A stretch of DNA of 64,000 nucleotides from Streptomyces umbrinus (GTDB lineage: Bacteria; Actinomycetota; Actinomycetes; Streptomycetales; Streptomycetaceae): positions 4,650,001-4,714,000 of the forward strand of contig NZ_JAUSZI010000002.1 of assembly GCF_030817415.1 (NCBI RefSeq), in the 5' to 3' direction. Both the position numbers and the translations under genes were made by a program. The notes beneath the pieces were generated by a model. That model saw only the letters and a program-made list of their open reading frames with translations. It had not been told where the DNA came from and ran no database searches. Positions 1 through 7,136 of this stretch are shown piece by piece. Position 1 is the first letter of the stretch. Each line of letters opens with the position of its first letter.

Positions 1-120
1 ACCTACTACGCGTCGTGAAGTCCGACGCCGGTCTCCAGCAACTGTTCGAGTGGGCGTTGCGCCACGCGAGCCTGTCGAGCTACGTACGTGGAGCGCACCC
101 CGAGCGTGATCGGCACCTGC

Positions 121-138
121 GACCCCGTCGCTCGGGGT
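121..138 (+). terminator. small hairpin near left edge of window
   Basis: ACCCCG and CGGGGT arms enclose a short loop. A reading frame entering from the left edge ends with TGA at 16-18, so this hairpin may end an upstream gene. Otherwise I see nothing coding in bases 1-246; the 64-aa frame there has no recognisable features. Confidence 0.3.
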
Positions 139-233
139 GGCACCGGTGCCGTGGAAGCGGCGCCTCGCCAGAGGTCACGCTTCGGTCAATTCGGCCTCGT
201 TCGAAATGAACAGCGTTCGCGTACTCCCCGTCC

Positions 234-246
234 TACGATCCCTCGC
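234..246 (+). promoter_or_regulatory. -10-like hexamer for a probable leaderless mRNA
   Basis: TACGAT at 234-239 ends 7 nt before the ATG at 247, leaving no room for a ribosome binding site. This spacing is typical of leaderless actinobacterial transcripts and supports the start chosen for the next gene. No convincing -35 box was seen. Confidence 0.45.
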
Positions 247-1194
247 ATGCTGATTCGCCGGACATTACGGATGATCATCGTGCTCGCTGTGACCCTCGCC
301 GGTGTGGTCGGGGGTGGTGTGGGGATCGCGCAGGCCGAGGGGAACGGCCCGTCGGCGCACGATCGGCAGTTGCTGTTCTACAACCACTCCTACGGTGTCC
401 TCGACCGGGAGACCGCCGACGCCATCGAGCACTCCGACTACCTGCGGGACTTCGCCAACTTCCAGGTCCGTACGACGACCGGTACCGGCGGACAGACGTG
501 GACCGGCCGCTATCTGATGGGCCGCCAGACCTACCTCGAACTGTTCGGAGTCGGTGACATCGCCGGCCAGGACGGCACCCTCGGCTCCGCCGGGCTCGGA
601 CTCTCGACCGAGCGGGCGGGAGACCTGGTGGCGGTCACCGAGCGCCTGAAGGACGAGGGCGTCGCCGACCCCGTCGAGTTCCTCCAGACGCGTGACTTCG
701 GTGACGGTGTCCCCGTGCCGTGGTTCGACGCCATCCTCACCACCACCGAGTACGACGCGTTCGGGGCCTGGGCGATGGAGTACCGGCCGGAGTACTTCGC
801 CGACCCGCGCGGCAAGACCGAGCCGGCGAGCTTCCCCGGTGACGTCGGCAGGGAGCGCTACCTGTCCGACGACTACCGCACCCATCTGATGCGTGACGTG
901 ACCTCTGTCCGCCTCGCGGTCACCGAAGGCGACCTCGCCGACAACGTGCCGCTGCTGCGGGCCGGCGGGTTCGCCGTCCGGACCCTGGGCGACGGTGGCG
1001 TCGTCGCAACGCGTGGCGGGACCACGATTCGGTTCGACGCCGTCCCGCGCGACCAGGCGAGGCTGCAGCGGGTCGAGTTCTCGCTCAACCGGCCCGTCAA
1101 GGACCGGCACGTGGAGCAGATCGGCCACTCCAACCTCATCGTCGGCCCGGGCAGCCGCGCCGTGTGGACGTTCGCCGACAACGGCACCGAGTAG
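247..1194 (+). CDS. secreted DUF5829-like protein
   Basis: Predicted 315-aa exported protein. An N-terminal signal peptide is visible: basic residues, then a hydrophobic stretch to about residue 29, then AQA-EG as a signal peptidase I site at 30/31. The mature part contains FYNHSYGVLDRETADAI followed by a mixed alpha/beta-looking sequence with no catalytic motif I recognise. From memory it resembles the DUF5829 family of Streptomyces secreted proteins; function unknown. An in-frame start exists at 88, but ATG 247 is preferred because it begins the signal peptide and follows a -10-like box. A strong hairpin follows the stop. Confidence 0.72.
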   Translation: MLIRRTLRMIIVLAVTLAGVVGGGVGIAQAEGNGPSAHDRQLLFYNHSYGVLDRETADAIEHSDYLRDFANFQVRTTTGTGGQTWTGRYLMGRQTYLELFGVGDIAGQDGTLGSAGLGLSTERAGDLVAVTERLKDEGVADPVEFLQTRDFGDGVPVPWFDAILTTTEYDAFGAWAMEYRPEYFADPRGKTEPASFPGDVGRERYLSDDYRTHLMRDVTSVRLAVTEGDLADNVPLLRAGGFAVRTLGDGGVVATRGGTTIRFDAVPRDQARLQRVEFSLNRPVKDRHVEQIGHSNLIVGPGSRAVWTFADNGTE

Positions 1195-1212
1195 ACAGCA
1201 GGCGGTGGGCAG

Positions 1213-1241
1213 GGGGCGCGCCCTGGTCAAGGGCGCGCCCC
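1213..1241 (+). terminator. strong intrinsic-terminator-like hairpin
   Basis: A perfect 12-bp G/C stem (1213-1224 with 1230-1241) and a 5-nt loop lie 18 nt after the stop of the DUF5829-like gene. No T-tract follows, as is usual in Streptomyces. Confidence 0.6.
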
Positions 1242-1350
1242 TCACGCATGAAACGTGGCGCGGGCCGTCTCGGACAGAAACTGAATCTCACGTTCCCCTC
1301 AGCGTTTTCGCCGGGACCTTGTCCGCCGAGGTGACACGCCGCAAGATCAG

Positions 1351-2001
1351 GTGACCGCGGGTGGGGGCATCACGACCGGTTGCCCCCCACCCGTCCGATC
1401 AGGGGGAACCGTCATACGAACTCCAAGAGCGGCCTCGCCGCTGATTGCGTCAGGCCTCGCGACGGCAGTGCTGGCGCTTGCAGTTGCCTGTACGTCCGAT
1501 CAGGAGACGGACGTCGCACGTGCTTCGGAGCCTGCTACTCCCAGCACGACGGCAACCGCCGCCTCTCCCCGCCCTGAACAGGACTCAGACCCGGACCCGG
1601 ACCCGGACTCCGCTAAGTCCCCACCCGAGTTGGACGGCTCCGAGACCGTCGTCGCACGTCAGGGTGAGACCCGTGGTGCCGGCACCTTCGAGTTCGGCGA
1701 GGGCGAGAAAGGTGATCCCCTGATCATCGCCGTCCGGTGCCAGGGCAAAGGGGAGATCGAGGTCTCCGTGAAGCCGGTGAACGTCGGCTTCCCGCTGGAA
1801 TGCGTCGATGGCGAAGCAAGCACCGCCACCAGCACCAGCACCAGCACCAGCACCACCTACAACCAGATCGGCGTCGCGGGAGCGGAGAAGAAGGGCACCG
1901 TCTCGGTTCTGGCGCCCTCGTCGGTGCGGTGGGCCATGACGATCGGCCGCGGTGAGCGCGAGCATGCGCGAGCGCCCGAGCCTTCAGGCGATACGGAGTA
2001 G
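1351..2001 (+). CDS. putative lipoprotein of unknown function
   Basis: Small exported lipoprotein. The sequence shows a signal peptide ending in the lipobox LAVAC, then an Asp-Pro repeat (SDPDPDPDS) and a Ser-Thr repeat (TSTSTSTT). Both are encoded by short hexanucleotide repeats: GACCCG x3 at 1588-1605 and ACCAGC x4 at 1828-1851. The C-terminal half is a compact beta-rich-looking region with two cysteines, unrecognised. The listed start is GTG 1351, but it has a poor ribosome binding site and an over-long N-region. A strong AGGGGG at 1401-1406 sits 7 nt before an in-frame ATA (1414), which would give an ideal MRTPR signal-peptide start and 195 aa. Confidence 0.6.
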   Translation: MTAGGGITTGCPPPVRSGGTVIRTPRAASPLIASGLATAVLALAVACTSDQETDVARASEPATPSTTATAASPRPEQDSDPDPDPDSAKSPPELDGSETVVARQGETRGAGTFEFGEGEKGDPLIIAVRCQGKGEIEVSVKPVNVGFPLECVDGEASTATSTSTSTSTTYNQIGVAGAEKKGTVSVLAPSSVRWAMTIGRGEREHARAPEPSGDTE

Positions 2002-2076
2002 GACCGCACTCGCCACTCCAACTCCGGTTAGCGGCGGCCGAGTCGGATCACGGTCACCGTCCATACCTGCCCGCGG

Positions 2077-2643
2077 CTACCCGCCCCCCGTCACCACCTT
2101 GAGTTCGTTGAGTGACTCGCGCAGGAAGTCCGCCAGGGGGCGGTCGCCGTTGTCGCCGACCCAGCGTTCGAAGCCGACCTTGAAGACGGTTATGCCGGCC
2201 TCCGCGGTGAGGGTCGCGGCCGGGTCCTCGACGCCGCGGCGGCGGAGCGTGGCGGCGAGTGCCGCGGACAGGGACGCGAGCTTGATCAGCTCGCGCTCGC
2301 GCAGCTCCGCGTTGGCCACGATGACGGCCTGGCGCTGCCGGGAGTGCTCGTGGCGCTCCAGGAAGAGTGCGGCGACGGCCTCCAGCGTCGTGGCCATCGC
2401 GTCGATCGGCGGGGCCGTGTCCGGGGTGCCGGCGAGAGCGTCCACGAAGAACTCCTCCAGCAGGCTCGAACCCCCGAAGAGCACCTCGCGTTTGTCGGCG
2501 TAGTGCCGGAAGAACGTCCGCTCGGTCAGCCCCGCGCGCTCGGCGATCTGTGCGGCGGTCGTCTGCTCGTACCCGCGCTCGCTGTAGAGGTCCAGCGCCG
2601 CCTTCTCAAGCCGCCCGCGCGCGTCCGGCTCCCATCGACTCAT
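2077..2643 (-). CDS. TetR family transcriptional regulator
   Basis: 188-aa repressor-type DNA-binding protein. The N-terminal TetR helix-turn-helix is clear: ALDLYSERGYEQTTAAQIAE followed by AGLTERTFFRHYADK. The ligand-binding C-terminal domain is not assignable to an effector. It is divergent from the NAD(P)-binding epimerase gene at 2864. The shared intergenic region holds two matched palindromes (2661-2677 and 2692-2710), so it probably represses both that gene and itself. On the minus strand TACGAT (2656-2651) lies 7 nt before the ATG, which suggests a leaderless transcript. Confidence 0.88.
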   Translation of the reverse strand: MSRWEPDARGRLEKAALDLYSERGYEQTTAAQIAERAGLTERTFFRHYADKREVLFGGSSLLEEFFVDALAGTPDTAPPIDAMATTLEAVAALFLERHEHSRQRQAVIVANAELRERELIKLASLSAALAATLRRRGVEDPAATLTAEAGITVFKVGFERWVGDNGDRPLADFLRESLNELKVVTGGG

Positions 2644-2660
2644 AGCCCTGATCGTACGCG

Positions 2661-2710
2661 ATGACAGTGGCTGACATCAGGTGCTACGGTTGATGTCAGT
2701 CACTGACATC
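2661..2710. promoter_or_regulatory. double TetR-type operator in divergent promoter region
   Basis: A perfect palindrome GATGTCAGTCACTGACATC (2692-2710) has a second near-copy, ATGACAGTGGCTGACAT (2661-2677). Both fit ATGTCAG-N3-CTGACAT. Their centres are 32 bp apart, about three helical turns. They overlap plausible promoters: for the rightward gene TGACAG (2662-2667) and TACGGT (2685-2690) with 17-bp spacing; for the TetR gene TGATGT and TACGAT, also 17 bp apart. Confidence 0.7.
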
Positions 2711-2732
2711 GGCTCGTTCGCCGCCGCGCAAG

Positions 2733-2818
2733 GCATGCATCCGTGCATTCCGTGCATCCGTGCATCCGATGCATTCCGTGCATCCGATGCATTCCGTGCG
2801 CCCGTAGCCCGGGCGCAC
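2733..2818 (+). repeat. 9/18-bp tandem repeats and hairpin in 5' leader
   Basis: A tract built from GTGCATCC and GATGCATTCC units includes a perfect 18-bp duplication at 2760-2777 and 2778-2795. It is followed by a 9-bp stem, 5-nt loop hairpin (2796-2804 with 2810-2818). All of it lies in the probable untranslated leader of the gene at 2864. Confidence 0.7.
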
Positions 2819-2863
2819 GGGCGCCCACGGCCAGGACGGTCGACCTACCCGGAGGTTCTCCTC

Positions 2864-3799
2864 ATGCGTGTGTTCGTCACCGGCGCGTCCGGCTGGATCG
2901 GTTCAGCCGTTGTTCCGGAGCTCATCGGCGCCGGCCACCATGTCGTCGGGCTCGCCCGCTCGGACGCCTCGGCCGCCGCTCTCGCCGAAGCCGGCGCCGA
3001 GGTGCGCCGCGGCACGCTCGACGATCTCGACACCCTGCGCGACGCGGCCGCCGAGTCCGACGGCGTGATCCACCTCGCCTTCAAGCACGACATCGCGTTC
3101 AGCGGCGGCTTCGAGGACGCGGCCGACGCGGACCGGCGCGCCATCGACACGTTCGGCGAGGCACTCACCGGATCCGACCGCCCGTTCGTCATCGCGTCCG
3201 GGACTCTCGGGCTGGCGCCGGGGCAGGTCGCCACCGAGCGGGACGGCCAGGCGGCCGGCCAGCTCGGCGGCCACTGGGCCGCCGGTCCCGTCAAGCGGCT
3301 GGCCAACGCGCACGCCACGGCCGCCCTCGCGGACCGCGGCGTCCGCTCGTCCGTCGTACGGCTTCCTCCGACCGTGCACGGCGACGGGGACCACGGCTTC
3401 CTCGCCACCGTGGTGGCCGTCGCCCGCGAGAAGGGCGTCTCGGGCTACATCGGCGACGGCGCCAACCGCTGGCCCGCCGTGCACCGGTCCGACGCCGCGC
3501 ACCTCTTCCGCCTCGCGCTGGAGAGCGCTCCGGCCGGCTCCACGCTGCACGCGATCGCGGACCAGGGCGTGCCGATACGTGCCGTCGCCGAGGTGATCGG
3601 GCGGCACCTCGGTCTGCCCGTGGCCTCGGTCTCCCCCGACGACGCGGCCGGGCACTTCACCTGGCTGGCCGCCTTCCTCGCCATGGACAGCCCCGTCTCC
3701 AGTGCGTACACCCGTGAACTGCTGGGGTGGCAGCCGACCGGGCCCGGGCTCCTCGACGACCTCGACAAGGGCCACTACTTCGCCGCCCCGTCCACCTGA
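2864..3799 (+). CDS. NAD(P)-dependent epimerase/dehydratase family (extended SDR) protein
   Basis: 311-aa Rossmann-fold enzyme of the atypical/extended short-chain dehydrogenase type. The nucleotide-binding motif VTGASGWIG starts at residue 4, and VVGLARSDASA supplies the second strand. It resembles proteins annotated as SDR family oxidoreductase or NAD-dependent epimerase; the substrate is unknown. Start chosen: ATG 2864 with GGAGG at 2851-2855. The longer frame from 2681 would translate the operator and leader repeats. It is divergent from a TetR regulator, the usual sign of effector-induced expression. Confidence 0.82.
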   Translation: MRVFVTGASGWIGSAVVPELIGAGHHVVGLARSDASAAALAEAGAEVRRGTLDDLDTLRDAAAESDGVIHLAFKHDIAFSGGFEDAADADRRAIDTFGEALTGSDRPFVIASGTLGLAPGQVATERDGQAAGQLGGHWAAGPVKRLANAHATAALADRGVRSSVVRLPPTVHGDGDHGFLATVVAVAREKGVSGYIGDGANRWPAVHRSDAAHLFRLALESAPAGSTLHAIADQGVPIRAVAEVIGRHLGLPVASVSPDDAAGHFTWLAAFLAMDSPVSSAYTRELLGWQPTGPGLLDDLDKGHYFAAPST

Positions 3800-3961
3800 C
3801 CAACGCGGTGTCCGACGCTCGCGCCGTCCGGCCACCGGCACCGACCGCGCCCCACGCTCCCACGCCCAGCCCCGCCCCCGCCCCCGCCCTCGCCCCCGGC
3901 GTCCGGCACAGCGGCCGATCCACCGTACGTACAGCGGAAGTTGGAAGGAGCAGACGATTTC

Positions 3962-3973
3962 TATACTGAGCGA
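3962..3973 (+). promoter_or_regulatory. -10 box (TATACT) for a leaderless mRNA
   Basis: TATACT at 3962-3967 ends 6 nt before the ATG at 3974. TTGGAA at 3941-3946 is a possible -35 with a short 15-bp spacer. Confidence 0.5.
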
Positions 3974-4963
3974 ATGATCACCGTTCCGCTCAGCGCGCTC
4001 GAAGTGGCCATGGTCCAGACGGGTACTCCGGCCGAGGACACGTTGCGAGACACCACCGAGTTCGCCCGACGCGTCGAAGAACTCGGTTACCAGCGGCTCT
4101 GGTACGCCGAGCACCACCATTCCCCGGCCATCGGAGCGTTCCCGCCCGTCGTACTGACCGCCCACGCGGCCGCGTTGACGGCGTCCATCCGGCTGGGCTC
4201 GGGGGGCGTTCTCGCTCCGAACCACGCCCCGATCATGCTGGCGGAGCAGTTCGGCACACTGGCCGCGCTGCACGGGGGCCGGATCGACCTGGGCATCGGC
4301 CGGGGCCCGGGGACCTTCGACGAATCCACGGCGCGGGCCCTGCGCCGCGGGGCCGGTCCGACGACGGACGACGAGTACCGCGACGACGTGTCATCGACGC
4401 TGCGGCTCCTGGTGGACGAGGTCGGCCTCGACCCGCTCCCGGAGCCATGGCTGCTGTCCTCCAGCACGGCCGGTGCCGCGCTCGCCGCGGAACTCGGACT
4501 GCCGATCGCCTTCGCCCATCACATCCGCCCCGACAACACCCTGGCCGCGCTCGCCCACTACCGCGAGCACTTCACCCCGTCCCGCTGGTGCGCGAGCCCG
4601 CGCGTGCTGCTCTGCGTGGAAACGGTCTGCGCCGAGACGGACGAGGAGGCGGCCCGACTCGTCGGCCCGATGGACATCATCAAGGCCGGACTCCTCAAGG
4701 GACAGGGCGGCATCCCCTTCCCCACGCCCGAAGAGGCGGCTGCCCACTCGTTCACCGCGCAAGAGGCGCAGCTCCTGTCAGGCTTCCGCGCCCACCAGGC
4801 CCAAGGCTCACCCGAGACCGTCTCGAAGCAGCTGACGGACCTGGTCGACCTGACCGGCGCGGACGAACTCATGCTCGTAACACCCGTCTACGCACTGGCC
4901 GACCGGCTGCGGTCGTACGAACTCGTCAAGCAGCACGTCATGAAGCCGACGACGACGGCCTAG
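3974..4963 (+). CDS. LLM class flavin-dependent oxidoreductase
   Basis: 329-aa bacterial luciferase-like (TIM-barrel) protein expected to use reduced flavin (FMNH2 or F420H2) from a partner reductase. Seen: LSALEVAMVQTG at the N-terminus, WYAEHHHSPAIG (the conserved AEHH motif), LGSGGVLAPNHAP and IDLGIGRGPGT, in the order typical of the MsnO8/LLM subfamily. The ATG at 3974 is chosen because it follows a -10 box at leaderless spacing; an upstream TTG at 3941 is unlikely. Its stop codon (4961-4963) overlaps that of the convergent monooxygenase gene. Confidence 0.85.
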   Translation: MITVPLSALEVAMVQTGTPAEDTLRDTTEFARRVEELGYQRLWYAEHHHSPAIGAFPPVVLTAHAAALTASIRLGSGGVLAPNHAPIMLAEQFGTLAALHGGRIDLGIGRGPGTFDESTARALRRGAGPTTDDEYRDDVSSTLRLLVDEVGLDPLPEPWLLSSSTAGAALAAELGLPIAFAHHIRPDNTLAALAHYREHFTPSRWCASPRVLLCVETVCAETDEEAARLVGPMDIIKAGLLKGQGGIPFPTPEEAAAHSFTAQEAQLLSGFRAHQAQGSPETVSKQLTDLVDLTGADELMLVTPVYALADRLRSYELVKQHVMKPTTTA

Positions 4964-6150
4964 CCCCGCGATGGTGGTCGGTCGTCAAGGACGTCCACCG
5001 CCCACCCCGTCGCCTGGGGCAGGAAGACGTGCCCGGCCGCGTACGCCGACATGCGGGCGTTCCGTGCCTGGGCCTCGGGACCGTCCGGGAGGTGGAAGTC
5101 GTCGCCCGCCCGCGCGGAGTTGGCCTGCATGCTGGTGGCGGTCGCGAGACGCCGGCGTACGTACCGGTCGAGCGCGTCGGGCACCTCGGCCGGGGTCGCA
5201 CCCGTGAGGGCGTCGCCGAGTACGGCCGCGTCCATGATCGCCTGTGCCGCGCCCTGGGCCTGGAACGGGACCATCGCGTGGGCGCTGTCGCCCAGCAGGG
5301 TCACCCGGCCGATGTTCCACCGCGCGAGCGGCACCCGCGTATGGATGCCGTAGCGGAACACCTGCCCCGCGCGTTCGAGGACGTCGAGCACCCGGGAGTC
5401 CCAGCCGTCGAACTCGCGCAGTTGCTCGCCCGGTTCCGCCCGGGCGGTCCACGACTCCGTGGCTGTCGCCGCCTCGGCCGTGAAGACGGCCACGACGTTG
5501 AGCAGTTCCCCACGACGCACCCAGTAGTGGACGAAGTGCCGGCCAGGACCGAGCCAGATGCCGAGGTCGGGCAGGTCCAGATCGGCCACCTCGCCGGCCG
5601 GGAGCAGCGCCCGGTAGGCGACGGTCCTGGAGAAGACCGCCTCGTCCGCGCCGAAGAGCCACTGGCGGGCGGCCGACCGTATCCCGTCGGCGGCCACGAC
5701 CAGGTCCGCGCGCAGGCGTTCGCCGCTCGCCGTGGTCACGGAGGCGGACCGGTCGTCCTGGTCGATGCCCACGACAACGGTATTGAGGCGCACCGACGAG
5801 GGCGGCACCGCGGCGGCCAGGGCCTGATGCAGATCGGCCCGGTGGAGCAGCAGGTAGGGCGCCCCGAACACGTCCTCGGCCGCACGCCCCAGCGCGTAAC
5901 GGCAGATCTCGGCCCCGTCGGACCAGGTGCGGAAGCTCACGTGGGAGGGGCGGGCGGCCTGTGCGGCGACCGCGTCGAGGAGGTCCAGCCGGCGCAGCAG
6001 ACGCGTGGCGTTGGGCGCGAGCTGGATCCCGGCACCGATCTCGGTGAACCGCACCGCCTGCTCGACCAGCGTGACCTCATGACCGGCCCGGCGCAGGCTC
6101 AACGTCGCCGCCAGTCCCCCGATACCCGCTCCCACGACGACCGCTCGCAT
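4960..6150 (-). CDS. FAD-dependent monooxygenase (aromatic hydroxylase type)
   Basis: 396-aa flavoprotein of the PHBH/salicylate hydroxylase-like group. It uses NAD(P)H and O2 to hydroxylate an aromatic or similar substrate, which is not predictable here. Seen: the GxGxxG dinucleotide motif in VVVGAGIGGLAATLSL at the N-terminus, VAADGIRSAARQ in the middle (the DG motif), and LGDSAHAMVPFQAQGAAQA (the GD motif that binds FAD ribose and phosphate). ATG 6150 places the FAD motif at residue 4; an 11-residue longer start exists. The stop overlaps that of the convergent LLM gene (shared CTAG at 4960-4963). It is divergent from a methyltransferase. Confidence 0.87.
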   Translation of the reverse strand: MRAVVVGAGIGGLAATLSLRRAGHEVTLVEQAVRFTEIGAGIQLAPNATRLLRRLDLLDAVAAQAARPSHVSFRTWSDGAEICRYALGRAAEDVFGAPYLLLHRADLHQALAAAVPPSSVRLNTVVVGIDQDDRSASVTTASGERLRADLVVAADGIRSAARQWLFGADEAVFSRTVAYRALLPAGEVADLDLPDLGIWLGPGRHFVHYWVRRGELLNVVAVFTAEAATATESWTARAEPGEQLREFDGWDSRVLDVLERAGQVFRYGIHTRVPLARWNIGRVTLLGDSAHAMVPFQAQGAAQAIMDAAVLGDALTGATPAEVPDALDRYVRRRLATATSMQANSARAGDDFHLPDGPEAQARNARMSAYAAGHVFLPQATGWAVDVLDDRPPSRG

Positions 6151-6300
6151 GCCAAGCCCCCATGACGACCGCTCAACTGCCACGACCTCACATCGGCACG
6201 ATCACGCGCCCAAGCACCCAAGTGCCCGGCCGTCGGCCCGGGCAGGCTATCGAACACAACTCCCCGCCCGTACGGGGCATTTCAGCCCAAGTTGTGGCCC

Positions 6301-6314
6301 TACACTCGTCGCCC
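6301..6314 (+). promoter_or_regulatory. -10-like TACACT for a probable leaderless mRNA
   Basis: TACACT at 6301-6306 is 8 nt upstream of the GTG at 6315. This supports the internal start over an ATG at 6162 whose N-terminal 51 residues look non-conserved. Confidence 0.4.
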
Positions 6315-6863
6315 GTGACAGGCTCAGCGGTACCGGAGCGGATCAGGCAGGCGGTCGCCGCGCTGGACGTGCGAGCCGACGACCGGCTGTTGGAGATCGG
6401 CTGTGGCGGCGGGGTCGCGGTCGGGCTGGTCTGTGCGCTGCTGACCACGGGCACGATCACGGCCGTCGACCGTTCCGCGACGGCCACGGCCCGGGCCGCA
6501 CGGCGCAACGCGGGCCCGGTCGGGGACGGGCGGGCCACGATCGTCACGGCCGCCTTCACCGAGCCCGGTCTGTCGGCCGCGGGTCTCGCCGGCCGACGCT
6601 TCGACAAGATCTTCGCGATCGACGTCAACCTGTTCTGGACCGGCCCCGCCCGCGCCGAACTGGCCCTCGCCGCCCACCTCTTGGCCCCGGGCGGCGCCCT
6701 GCACGCGTTCTACGAGCCGCCGGGCGGGCGACTGGACGGACGTCTGGAAGAACGCCTCGACGAGCTCACCGCGAAGGTCACCGGCACGTTCGAAGCGGGT
6801 GGCTTCACCGCGGAGGTGCTCCGCCTGCCGGCCCCGGTCGTGGGCATCGTGGGCCGCCCCTAG
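6315..6863 (+). CDS. class I SAM-dependent methyltransferase
   Basis: 182-aa small methyltransferase. Motif I is LLEIGCGGGVAVGLV, followed by the strand-2 acidic TAVDRSATA and the later FDKIFAIDVNLFW region, as in Rossmann-fold methyltransferases. The substrate cannot be read from sequence. GTG 6315 is preferred (short N-terminal helix before motif I, -10 hexamer just upstream); the frame is open back to ATG 6162 (233 aa). Bases 6864-7136 to the next gene show no clear feature. Confidence 0.8.
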   Translation: MTGSAVPERIRQAVAALDVRADDRLLEIGCGGGVAVGLVCALLTTGTITAVDRSATATARAARRNAGPVGDGRATIVTAAFTEPGLSAAGLAGRRFDKIFAIDVNLFWTGPARAELALAAHLLAPGGALHAFYEPPGGRLDGRLEERLDELTAKVTGTFEAGGFTAEVLRLPAPVVGIVGRP

Positions 6864-7136
6864 GCCCGTTGAGGCCGCCTCTGGCTCCCGCGAGGCGCCC
6901 TAGCCCTTCCAAGAGCCCCCAGTCCACGCCGACCGACGGCCCACCACTGGGCCGCTCACCTCCCCGCAGCGGCCCCGACACGCCACAAGCTCGACACAAC
7001 CGCGGCACAGGCCCGGCCCAACACGCTCACTCGGACCACCTGCACGCGCCCCGCCAACTACGCTGCTCCTCGATTCAACTACCAGGCCGCGACGCGCTGT
7101 TGAAGCGGCGAGGCCGATCCCTGGGGTGCAGCTTTC

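Noticed and set aside
4447-6165. 572-aa plus-strand frame over the FAD monooxygenase
   Set aside because: Shadow of the minus-strand enzyme, which has FAD motifs in order.
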